Part shown: piece by piece, positions 15,591-24,119 of the stretch | Layout of the letters: each line of letters starts with the position of its first letter | Numbering within the stretch: position 1 is the first letter of the stretch | Assembly: GCF_900129025.1 (NCBI RefSeq) | Contig: NZ_FQUM01000016.1 | Span: 1-47,423, forward strand | Origin: Mariniphaga anaerophila | Lineage (GTDB): Bacteria > Bacteroidota > Bacteroidia > Bacteroidales > Prolixibacteraceae | Direction: 5' to 3' | DNA: 47,423 bases | Translations under genes and position numbers: made by a program | Notes under the pieces: model-generated | Seen by the model: the letters and a program-made list of their open reading frames with translations, nothing else | Databases searched by the model: none | What the model was told of the DNA's origin: nothing

Positions 15591-16225
15591 GCGATTAATT
15601 GTATTTGAATAGTTATTGTTTTCTGTTGGAGAAAAAACATTTCGTTTTGTCTTACGAATTTTTGTTCCATCTTTTTCTATAACATGAAACTGTTCTCTTT
15701 TAATTTAATATAAAGTTGGAGGGGTGTGTTGAAAATTACCACTTCGTTTATTTTGATTTTTTAAATTTTTTATACTTTATTAGCTAAATAATTGTCGGAT
15801 GTTTTAAACATCTGCTTTTTATATTAGGAGAGTTATTTTTGTTAATACTGAGGAATAGTTTTTAAGTTATATTACTCTGATTGTGTTTTTATTGGGAAGA
15901 ATCGAAGTAATATAATTGAATCAGAGTAGTTTGTTGGTGTGAAAGTGTGGAACTGAAAAAAGGATTTTTAATTCATTTTTTTCAGTATAGGTTTTATGTC
16001 GTGCTAATAGCGCGATGTTTTTTTTATTGTTGCTTTTATGTCAGAAATTGGAGAATGGAAACGAAAAATGAGGCTTAGTATCTGTTTCGTGGAAGATTAT
16101 TAGAACTTTGTGATGCAGTAGAGCTTTGCTGTATTGAGCTTTAATAACCATAAATGCTACCGGAACGCGTCCCATAGATTATTCGATTGGAGCGTTAAAA
16201 ATATTTTTGTTTAATACATAAACTG
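15591..16225. other. 635-base gene-free stretch with several inverted repeats
   Basis: AT-rich, with no credible coding frame. It holds a palindrome GATGTTT-T-AAACATC (15798-15812) followed by CTTTTT, a possible maf terminator. It also holds two interleaved inverted repeats: TATATTAC (15868-15875) with GTAATATA (15907-15914), and ACTCTGATT (15874-15882) with AATCAGAGT (15919-15927). A hairpin CTGAAAAAA (15953-15961) / TTTTTTCAG (15977-15985) follows. A TATTTTTG -7-like box (16202-16209) is near the sigma-factor start, without a good -33 element. Confidence 0.6.
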
Positions 16226-16810
16226 TTGAAAAGAGAAAAACTAAAAACTGACTTGCTGATACTGTTGAAAAAAGGAGATATGCTCGCTTTTGATACTATT
16301 TATAAACAGTACTCTAAAAGGTTATATGCTTTTGTCTTTCGATACTTGAAACAGGATAACGATACAGAAGAAATTGTTCAGGAAGTTTTTTTGAAAATAT
16401 GGGAGTCTCGGAAGAAGATTGATTTGTATACGTCATTTGATTCTTTTCTTTTTACAATAGCATACAACAGTACCATCAGCCTGTTAAGAAAAAGGGTTAA
16501 CGAAAAAAAATATCTCGACCACATAAAAAGTCGGCAACAGGTCAATAATGCGGAAAATATAATTGATGATATTCACTTCAAAGAAATGAGCAGGCAGGTG
16601 GAAGTATTGTTAGACGAGTTAACCCCGAGGCAAAAAGAAGTGTTTGTGTTAAGCCGGGAGGACGGACTGACACATGACGAAATAGCAGAGAAATTAGGCA
16701 TCTCTTCAAATACAGTAAAAAATCATCTGGTAGCTACTTTGGCGTTTCTGAAGTCGAAACTGAAAGGAGATTTGATGATAAAACTATTATTTATTTCTCT
16801 TTTCTTCTAA
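16226..16810 (+). CDS. ECF RNA polymerase sigma factor, FecI-like (module 1)
   Basis: Directs RNA polymerase to the promoters of its polysaccharide-use genes when released by the adjacent FecR. The 194-residue protein has sigma region 2 (FDTIYKQYSKRLYAFVFRYL, with EIVQEVFLKIWE) and region 4 (LTPRQKEVFVLSREDGLTHDEIAEKLGISS cut here into its helix-turn-helix around residues 130-175). The start is read as TTG because region 2 needs the preceding residues; the next ATG (16280) would leave only the core. The protein ends in a hydrophobic tail, LLFISLFF, which the second sigma factor of this window also has. FecR follows after 130 bases. Confidence 0.9.
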   Translation: MKREKLKTDLLILLKKGDMLAFDTIYKQYSKRLYAFVFRYLKQDNDTEEIVQEVFLKIWESRKKIDLYTSFDSFLFTIAYNSTISLLRKRVNEKKYLDHIKSRQQVNNAENIIDDIHFKEMSRQVEVLLDELTPRQKEVFVLSREDGLTHDEIAEKLGISSNTVKNHLVATLAFLKSKLKGDLMIKLLFISLFF

Positions 16811-16940
16811 AAAGTTACATTTTCTATAGTCCTGTTTTCAGGCTTGTGCGTATAACTGTTCAAATTTATAAAAAGCAGGGGCTTAGTTTAAGTGTTGTGC
16901 CAAACAGAAATGTTTACTGCTCGTGCAATTTTTTAGAGAG

Positions 16941-18005
16941 ATGAGAGAGGAATTACTCATAAAATTTTTGAACGACGAATGTACAGAGGATGAGTTAAAA
17001 GATGTAATTCATTGGATAAAATTCGATTCATATACTGACTATTCGAAAGAAATGGGATATGGTCAATGGAATAATTATGATTATGAATCAGATGCAGAAT
17101 TGCCGGAAGAAAGAAAACTTGAGTCGTTACTGGATCAAATACATCACAAAATTAATGTAAAAGAACATTATAAAAGTGAGAAGTCAGTTGCCCTTTTCAC
17201 CAAATGGATGACAAGAGTCGCTGCTGTTTTGCTATTGCCTGTATTGGCATTATACATTTATACAATTACATCCAAACCTGACACAATTTCGCAACTTGAG
17301 GAATTTAGTGTTGATTCTCTTGAAATAGTTGCACCAACCGGTTCTAAAACATTTGTCCAGTTTTCCGACGGGTCAGAAGTCTATTTAAATCATGGAAGCA
17401 AGCTGAAATATCCACAAAAGTTTGCAGGAGAAACCAGAGGCGTTGTGTTAAGTGGCGAAGGTTATTTTAAAATAGCACATAATCCTCAAAAACCTTTTGT
17501 TGTAAAAACTAGAGGTGTCAATGTAAAGGCTGTTGGTACAACTTTTAACGTTTATGCTTATCCCGACGAAAAAACCATCGCAACAACTTTAGTCGAAGGC
17601 AAAGTCATCCTTGAGAAAAAGGCTCCCGGGATAACTCCCTCCCCAATAGGATCCATGGTTCCCGGTCAGCATGTTGAATATAATACAGAGAATGGAAACA
17701 TTAACAGCACTATCGGTGATATAGAAAAATATATATCATGGAAGGATGGGAAATTGATATTTAAGCGAGATAGTATAGCACGAATAGCAAGCAGACTTAG
17801 CCGATGGTACAGTGTAGATATTGATGTGGCAGATAACGATGCCAGAGAATATACATATACCGCAACTTTTACTGACGAACCTCTCTGGCACATTCTTGAT
17901 TTGTTGAAGAATGCAGCTCCTATCGAATATGAAAAAGTACCTCGTAAACGCTTGCCTGACGGAACATACTCCAAACAAAAAATTATAATATGGAAAAGAG
18001 ACTAA
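16941..18005 (+). CDS. FecR-family anti-sigma factor (module 1)
   Basis: An inner-membrane signal relay of about 354 residues from this start. The cytosolic N-terminus (about 1-85) should hold the sigma factor. One membrane segment follows (RVAAVLLLPVLALYIYTI, about 93-112), then the periplasmic FecR domain (EIVAPTGSKTFVQFSDGSE onward) and a C-terminal DUF4974 domain (about 270-345) that pairs with the STN domain of the receptor. A GTG start six codons earlier is possible, but ATG at 16941 gives the usual MREELL-type N-terminus. It lies between its sigma factor and susC, the classic order for trans-envelope regulation. Confidence 0.9.
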   Translation: MREELLIKFLNDECTEDELKDVIHWIKFDSYTDYSKEMGYGQWNNYDYESDAELPEERKLESLLDQIHHKINVKEHYKSEKSVALFTKWMTRVAAVLLLPVLALYIYTITSKPDTISQLEEFSVDSLEIVAPTGSKTFVQFSDGSEVYLNHGSKLKYPQKFAGETRGVVLSGEGYFKIAHNPQKPFVVKTRGVNVKAVGTTFNVYAYPDEKTIATTLVEGKVILEKKAPGITPSPIGSMVPGQHVEYNTENGNINSTIGDIEKYISWKDGKLIFKRDSIARIASRLSRWYSVDIDVADNDAREYTYTATFTDEPLWHILDLLKNAAPIEYEKVPRKRLPDGTYSKQKIIIWKRD

Positions 18006-18059
18006 TTAACTTCTAACAAAATGAATTTGCCTATGGAGAAAAATTGAAGCGGAAAAACA

Positions 18060-18131
18060 ACAGGGAAATGCGCCAACACTTCCCTGTGATATGTGAAAAA
18101 CAAACTCCTGTTATCCGAAATCCAACAGGAG
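18060..18131 (+). promoter_or_regulatory. Paired hairpins in the fecR-susC gap (module 1)
   Basis: Hairpin one pairs ACAGGGAA (18060-18067) with TTCCCTGT (18080-18087); an inner TG/CA leaves the loop CGCCAA. Hairpin two pairs CTCCTGTT (18105-18112) with AACAGGAG (18124-18131). Neither has a T run. The second ends 28 bases before susC. The same layout occurs before the second susC. Confidence 0.6.
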
Positions 18132-18159
18132 ATTTTCTAACTAAAAACATTACAAAAGT

Positions 18160-21100
18160 ATGAAAAAATTAAGAAAGAAGATGGCACGGGAGAGCTGTTT
18201 CCCATGCTTTTTTAAACTATTAAAGGTTATGAAACTGTCACTTATATTGATTTTGGTTTCTACTTTAAGCATTTTTGCCGGAGAGTCATATGCACAAAAG
18301 AAAAAGCTTACTTTGAAAATAGAAAATGCTAAGGTAGAGGAAGTCTTGTCTGATATTGAAAGGCAAAGTGAATTCTATTTTTTTGTTTATAGTGAAAAAG
18401 TGGTTGATGTAGACCGGAAAGTTTCAGTTGACTTAAAAGAAAAAAATATAGAAACGGTTCTGAATACACTTTTTGCTGAAACTGAAGTAATATATTCAAT
18501 TGAAGATCGGTTAATCGTGCTATCTACTCCCGAAGTAACCGGAATTAAAGAGGTAAAAAGTGCTCAGCAGCGCGCTGTTTCCGGGCTTGTTTCCGACTCA
18601 GGAGGCCTGCCTCTGCCGGGCGTGTCAGTTGTGATTAAAGGTACTACCCGCGGTACAGTTTCCAATACAGACGGAGAGTTTACATTGCCTAACGTTCCTG
18701 CCGGGTCAACGCTTGTGTTTTCTTTTGTGGGAATGCGCGTCGAAGAGGTGGTTGTTGGAGACCAGACCAGAATTGATGTGAAAATGGCTGAAGAAACAAT
18801 AGGAATTGAGGAGGTTGTAGCTATTGCGTATGGTTCAGTAAAAAAGAAGGACTTAACAGGTTCCATTTCTACCGTTAGTGCTGAGCTTATTGAAAAGCAA
18901 TCAAATTCTACGGTAACACGCATGCTCGAAGGTGCTGTTGCTGGGGTACAGGTGTCGGCCGTTGACGGACAGCCGGGTTATGATATGGGAATCCGTGTTC
19001 GTGGGGTTGGTTCAGCAAACCTCAACAGTTCCGGTGCTTTGGTTGTTATCGATGGAGTACCTGCTCAGACCAATAATCCGTTATCAACCCTTAATTCTTC
19101 TGATATTGCAAGCATTACCGTATTGAAAGATGCGGCCTCAACTGCATTGTACGGTTCTAGGGGAGCCAATGGAGTTGTATTGGTTACCACAAAAAAAGGA
19201 GATCAGGGAAAAACTAAAATTTCTTTTTCTTCGCGTATTGGTGTGAACTCAGTAGGCCCCTATAAACTCGGAAAGATTGATAATGCGAAAGATTATTATG
19301 AATTTGCATGGAGATCAATTTATAATTCTTACCGTTACGGAGTTGACGGAACAGGAAAACCACAAGACTGGACAACAAATGTGAATAACCCCAACTATTC
19401 GCACGAAGAAGCCGCTGAATTTGCAAGTCAACACCTGTTCAATTATATTAATTCCGAAACTGCTTTTGGTCGTAATAAACTAGGTAATTATATGGCATAT
19501 AATGTTCCGGGGGCCGTTTTTACCCCTGATGGGACAGGAACAAAAGCAAGCGCAACAATGACGGGGGCATATCTAGTAAATCCGGATGGAAGACTAAATC
19601 CTGCAGCCAGCTTGTTATATTCCGATAATTATAGCAATGAACTGCTCGAGAATGCGTTCCGGAAAGAATATAATGTTGCAGCCAACGGAGGAAATGAAAA
19701 AGTTGATTATTTCCTGTCTGCAGGCTATCTTCAAGATCCTTCGTACATTAGAAATTCCAGCTTTGACCGTTACAGCGGGAGAGCCAAACTGAATGCAAAA
19801 CTCTATGACTGGTTGAAAGTGGGTACAAATGTTGCCTATACTCGTACTTCTACCGATTTGATGACAACCACTTGGGGACGTAATCCCGGCTCAAATCCTG
19901 GAAACGTTTTCCGTTACATTAATGGAACATCTCCGATTGTTCCGGTGTATGCTTATAACGAAGACGGAAGTTACCGAACACAAGACGACGGCACAATTTA
20001 TAATGCATACGAAGGCAGCACATATTCTCCACTAGGAACTACAGGAGCAACCTACGCAAGTACTCCCATTATTTATGCAATGGATAAAGATACCTATCGC
20101 GAAAAAATGGATGTATTAAATACTCGGTCGTATATGGAAGTTAGTTTTCTGAAAGATTTTAAATTTACTTTTAATTTCTCTTTGGACAAAGAAGATTTCA
20201 ATCAGACAAAATACTTGAGTAGTGTTGCGAGCTATTATGGCAGGGCATATCATGGAGGTATGTACAAGAATATGTACGACAGGATGATTATCAATACTCA
20301 GTCTATACTGGGTTACAATAAAGATGTTGATAAGCACCATTTTGATGCAATTGCTGTTCATGAATACAATGATTGGCACGAGGAAGCAATACGTTGGGGA
20401 TCTAGTTATGAGTTGATTCCCGGGTTTATGTCTGTTGCGAATTTTGTTGGAAAATATGTAAATGTAAGAGGGTTGGGAACTCCGTATTATTCAGAAGACA
20501 TTGAACGTATGGAAAGTTACCTGGGCCGGGCAAACTATATTTTTGATGAGAAATATTACCTGTCAGCTTCAGTACGTGCCGATGGTTCTTCAAAATTCAA
20601 GAAAGATCGCTGGGGAACATTCTGGTCTGTTGGCACAGGCTGGCGTATTACTTCCGAACCGTTTATGGAAGGCACAAAAAACTGGCTGGATAATTTGAAA
20701 TTGCGTGCCAGCTACGGTGTGATCGGTAATGCAAACGCCATCGGACGATACAGCGGTTACCGTACATGGGGTTATGGAGCAAAATATACTACAACTTCGG
20801 CTGGTACAGGAACTCCAGCATCTTACACATTGAGTCCCGGAGGAATGGTGAATGACGCGTTAACATGGGAAAATACAAATACCTTCGACTGCGGTATCGA
20901 CTTTTCTTTGTTTAACAGGGTGTATGGAACATTCGATTTCTACAACAGGGTAACTGATAATACCTTCTACAATCAACCTGTTAGTTATATGGCAGTAGGT
21001 CAGGAATCGTTACAATCCAATAGTGCTACATTGCAAAACAAGGGAATTGAAATTGAGTTAGGAACAGATATTATACGCAACAGGGACTTTGTTTGGAATG

Positions 21101-21990
21101 TTTCTTTAAACGGAACGCATTTTACCACTGTATTAATCGATGTCCCGGCAGGTTCTATTCCTGAGAAAACAGAAGGACTTCCTGATAACACATACGAAGC
21201 AAACGGTGAAGGCTGGAGCACAACTGGTTCTGGAAATGCAGCCAGCGGAGCCTACTATTTGCGTGGTGAGGGTAGAGACTGGTATAACCTGTGGATATAC
21301 AAATACGCAGGAGTAGATCAGGAAACAGGGCTTCCTTTGTATTATCATCGTGTAACCGACGAAGATGTTACTGCCGGAACATATTCAGGAGCGAAGGCGG
21401 GTGACGATGTAAAAGTGAAAAATTACAACCAGGCGTCTAAATACGAGGTAGGAAGTGCTATTCCGAAATGGATTGGCGGTCTTACGACTTCTTTGAAATA
21501 CAAAGATTTTGATTTGTCTACTGTATTGGCTTACCAATTGGGTGGTAAATTTTATAGTGTAGAGTATGGAAACGGATTGTATCGTAGCAGTTTTTCGCTC
21601 TCGTATAGCCCGGGAGCTATTGCTGAAGATTTGATTGGCAATACCTGGACTCCCGAAAACAAAGATGCAAAATACCCGATGCAGTGGTATGATGCAGACA
21701 ATTATGACGGAGCTACTTTTGGCTCTTGGAAATATACCGATTTGTCTTTATTCTCAGCATCATACCTGAGGGTGAAAAATATTACACTTGGCTACAACAT
21801 TCCTAAACGCTTACTATCAAGAATTGGTATTGGAAACCTGAGAGTTTATGCTTCAGGAGACAACCTGTTTATGATTTCTGCTGCAAAGGGAATTGATCCC
21901 AGTATGTCTTTAACCGGTGGTATGGAAGTTGGAGCTTACACTTATCCAACGATGCGTACTATTTCTTTCGGAATAAATCTGGACTTGTAA
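18160..21990 (+). CDS. SusC-family TonB-dependent receptor with STN signalling domain (module 1)
   Basis: Outer-membrane importer of oligosaccharides powered by TonB, working with the SusD lipoprotein encoded next. The 1276-residue protein has a long charged N-terminus and signal peptide (to about 46), an STN domain (about 47-120, LTLKIENAKVEEVLSDIERQ), a carboxypeptidase-regulatory-like domain (about 137-210, PLPGVSVVIKGTTRGT), the TonB-box/plug segment (VVAIAYGSVKKKDLTGS, then TRMLEGAVAGVQV) and a 22-strand barrel ending FGINLDL. The STN domain indicates that it also signals to FecR and the sigma factor. The usual VVxVGYG is VVAIAYG here. The substrate cannot be read from sequence; the enzymes downstream suggest a rhamnose/galacturonate glycan. 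Confidence 0.95.
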   Translation: MKKLRKKMARESCFPCFFKLLKVMKLSLILILVSTLSIFAGESYAQKKKLTLKIENAKVEEVLSDIERQSEFYFFVYSEKVVDVDRKVSVDLKEKNIETVLNTLFAETEVIYSIEDRLIVLSTPEVTGIKEVKSAQQRAVSGLVSDSGGLPLPGVSVVIKGTTRGTVSNTDGEFTLPNVPAGSTLVFSFVGMRVEEVVVGDQTRIDVKMAEETIGIEEVVAIAYGSVKKKDLTGSISTVSAELIEKQSNSTVTRMLEGAVAGVQVSAVDGQPGYDMGIRVRGVGSANLNSSGALVVIDGVPAQTNNPLSTLNSSDIASITVLKDAASTALYGSRGANGVVLVTTKKGDQGKTKISFSSRIGVNSVGPYKLGKIDNAKDYYEFAWRSIYNSYRYGVDGTGKPQDWTTNVNNPNYSHEEAAEFASQHLFNYINSETAFGRNKLGNYMAYNVPGAVFTPDGTGTKASATMTGAYLVNPDGRLNPAASLLYSDNYSNELLENAFRKEYNVAANGGNEKVDYFLSAGYLQDPSYIRNSSFDRYSGRAKLNAKLYDWLKVGTNVAYTRTSTDLMTTTWGRNPGSNPGNVFRYINGTSPIVPVYAYNEDGSYRTQDDGTIYNAYEGSTYSPLGTTGATYASTPIIYAMDKDTYREKMDVLNTRSYMEVSFLKDFKFTFNFSLDKEDFNQTKYLSSVASYYGRAYHGGMYKNMYDRMIINTQSILGYNKDVDKHHFDAIAVHEYNDWHEEAIRWGSSYELIPGFMSVANFVGKYVNVRGLGTPYYSEDIERMESYLGRANYIFDEKYYLSASVRADGSSKFKKDRWGTFWSVGTGWRITSEPFMEGTKNWLDNLKLRASYGVIGNANAIGRYSGYRTWGYGAKYTTTSAGTGTPASYTLSPGGMVNDALTWENTNTFDCGIDFSLFNRVYGTFDFYNRVTDNTFYNQPVSYMAVGQESLQSNSATLQNKGIEIELGTDIIRNRDFVWNVSLNGTHFTTVLIDVPAGSIPEKTEGLPDNTYEANGEGWSTTGSGNAASGAYYLRGEGRDWYNLWIYKYAGVDQETGLPLYYHRVTDEDVTAGTYSGAKAGDDVKVKNYNQASKYEVGSAIPKWIGGLTTSLKYKDFDLSTVLAYQLGGKFYSVEYGNGLYRSSFSLSYSPGAIAEDLIGNTWTPENKDAKYPMQWYDADNYDGATFGSWKYTDLSLFSASYLRVKNITLGYNIPKRLLSRIGIGNLRVYASGDNLFMISAAKGIDPSMSLTGGMEVGAYTYPTMRTISFGINLDL

Positions 21991-22011
21991 AATTTTAAAA
22001 TTGTTTGAAAC

Positions 22012-23661
22012 ATGAAAAAGTATTTTTATTTAATATACATTGTTATCATAGGGGGATTTTTATTTTCCTGTAGCGACAAACTTGATGTTACACCTCCTAA
22101 TAATCTGACAGATGAGCAAATTCTGAAAATTCTGGCTTCCGGAGATGAGGATGATATTGAGCTTGTAATGAATAGTTTGGCTTCAGATTTAGATGCAAGC
22201 TTTCGATTGAACGGTAATTTTTCAGGATTCAGCGGCAATGCTTTAAATCCGCTTCAGAATCAGGATTTATTCGGAAATTTGCGCGGTAATGATATCGTAA
22301 TGGGTGAATCCGAATTGGGAGCAAGCGGGTATTATCAATCGTTTTATAATATTGATTCCAGCTTTGAACCCTGGAGATCGACAGACAGAACATTCAATTA
22401 CACCTGGTGGAAACTGGCTGCCACTCCTCACATTAATGCAAACAAAGTATTACAATATCTGGATACTGAAACCGTAGGTGCAAACAATACATTGAAGGAT
22501 TATCGTGCTCGTTGCCTGACTGTTAGAGCGTATGGTTATATGATGTTGATGGAACGTTACCAAAAAGCGTATTTGCACGGAGGAAAGGACGGTAAAGGAA
22601 TGCCGATTTATACCGAGTATGGAATCAACACTCCTTTGGCTCCTGCTTCTGCAACAGATACCTACGATTTCATCAAAAAAGACCTGAAAGAAGCGGTTAA
22701 TCTGTTTACTGAGTCAGAAATTGGCGAAGGCGCAGACGGCTATACGATGGAAATTACGAACGATATTGATTGCGCTGTAGCACAGTTTTTACTGGCACGT
22801 GTCGCATTGTGGACCGGCGATAATGAAACTTGTATCTCTTCGTGTGATGCAATACTAAATAAATATCCGGAATTGATCCAGGAAAGTGCGTATGGTGTTC
22901 CTACTTCAAGTAAACGTGCCTTGGCCGAAGGGACCCAGGATGCAGAAGCTTTAAACAATGCTTTTGCCAGTCTTGAAAAAAATCCTGAATGTATATTGGG
23001 ATGGGTTGATGGCAACGGAGCTCAGACATACCAATACAGTAATTTTAACTGCTTTGGCGAAGGTTCTGGTGGATTAAGTTCTTATTTCATGCGGATTGAT
23101 GACAGGTTATACAACAAAATCGCAGAAAACGATTATCGTAAAACTGTTTTTCTTGATGATACGTTAACCTATGTTTATCCGACAGATGGTATTAGCAGGC
23201 TTATTCCTAAATACACTAACTTGAAATGGGCAGCAACTATTTCGTTGCAGCAGTTGGAACGTAACAATCAGCTAAATTGCGATTTCTGTTATTACCGTTC
23301 ATCAGAAGTTCTGTTAATGAAAGCAGAGGCTCAGGCAAACAGCAGCAATGAAACAGGAGCCAAAGAAACGTTGAATATTCTTTTGGCCGCCCGCACAAAA
23401 GACGGAACACCAACATTAACCTGCGATAATTACCCGGCAATGGCTGGCTTGTCAGCGTTAGATATGGTGAAACTGCAGTGGCGTATTGAAATGTGGGGTG
23501 AAAATGGAACCGAGTACAGCAATAGTAAACGTTGGAACGTTAATATTGACAGAACTGGTTCGACCACACACTGGTCAAGTGGAAAAACATATAGTGTAGA
23601 TCATATGACGTATGAAATTCCAATTGAAGAAACATCTACAAACGGGAATTGGAATAATTAA
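22012..23661 (+). CDS. SusD/RagB-family glycan-binding lipoprotein (module 1)
   Basis: Surface lipoprotein of 549 residues that caps the SusC barrel and delivers glycan. The signal ends in FLFSC (Cys20). The helical TPR-like SusD fold is recognisable from RAYGYMMLMERYQKAYLHGG, VAQFLLARVALWTG and the late YRSSEVLLMKAEAQ segment, ending with a RIEMWGE region. It starts 21 bases after susC and is therefore cotranscribed with it. A strong terminator follows, so this operon is separable from the enzyme block downstream. The C-terminus (PIEETSTNGNWNN) is somewhat shorter than in many SusD proteins, which often end in a numbered repeat of ENPGY type. Confidence 0.93.
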   Translation: MKKYFYLIYIVIIGGFLFSCSDKLDVTPPNNLTDEQILKILASGDEDDIELVMNSLASDLDASFRLNGNFSGFSGNALNPLQNQDLFGNLRGNDIVMGESELGASGYYQSFYNIDSSFEPWRSTDRTFNYTWWKLAATPHINANKVLQYLDTETVGANNTLKDYRARCLTVRAYGYMMLMERYQKAYLHGGKDGKGMPIYTEYGINTPLAPASATDTYDFIKKDLKEAVNLFTESEIGEGADGYTMEITNDIDCAVAQFLLARVALWTGDNETCISSCDAILNKYPELIQESAYGVPTSSKRALAEGTQDAEALNNAFASLEKNPECILGWVDGNGAQTYQYSNFNCFGEGSGGLSSYFMRIDDRLYNKIAENDYRKTVFLDDTLTYVYPTDGISRLIPKYTNLKWAATISLQQLERNNQLNCDFCYYRSSEVLLMKAEAQANSSNETGAKETLNILLAARTKDGTPTLTCDNYPAMAGLSALDMVKLQWRIEMWGENGTEYSNSKRWNVNIDRTGSTTHWSSGKTYSVDHMTYEIPIEETSTNGNWNN

Positions 23662-23733
23662 ACATGAGTTTATTCAATTCACTGAGTAGATAGTACTAAA
23701 ACAATCAATTCTTAATATAAGGTGAAATTATTA

Positions 23734-23766
23734 ACGGGCGGAGCTGCTTGCCCCGCCCGTTTTTTT
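23734..23766 (+). terminator. Rho-independent terminator after susD (module 1)
   Basis: ACGGGCGG / CCCGCCCGT stem with a short loop, then TTTTTT at 23760-23766. It ends the sigma/FecR/SusC/SusD transcript. Confidence 0.9.
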
Positions 23767-24119
23767 CTGGTTACATGAACGGTGTTAAACACATCGTGAG
23801 CTGCTGTTATAATTAATTTTACCTGACGAGTGAGTCCTGTTTTAAAGAGTTTCCTTAAATACAGCCACTTTTTTTATATCAATTTTTGGTATAACCATTT
23901 GGCCTTTTTTAACCATGGAACAGTCTGGGGCGTAATGCATTTTTAGAGCCGATTTCGCCCAAATAGAAGTTCGAGACAGCAATTGAATATTGTCTCGGAA
24001 TAAACAAGAAACAATTGAAAATCACACTGATGAAACAAGCATGGAATTTTATCACGCAAAGGAGTATAACTAACGTGCTGGTTGCATGAGTCACCATTAG
24101 AATAAACAATAATAGACGA
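23767..24119. other. Upstream region of the enzyme block, with palindrome and leader-like segment
   Basis: No coding frame is evident. CGAGACA (23972-23978) and TGTCTCG (23991-23997) form a perfect inverted repeat around a 12-base AT-rich spacer, plausible as an operator or hairpin. From 24030, ATGAAACAAGCATGGAATTTT resembles the start of the leader elements (ATGAAACAAACATGAATTTT), and the following bases resemble the copy before the PL12 gene, but the conserved stem is absent. The distance to the start codon is 90 bases. Confidence 0.4.
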
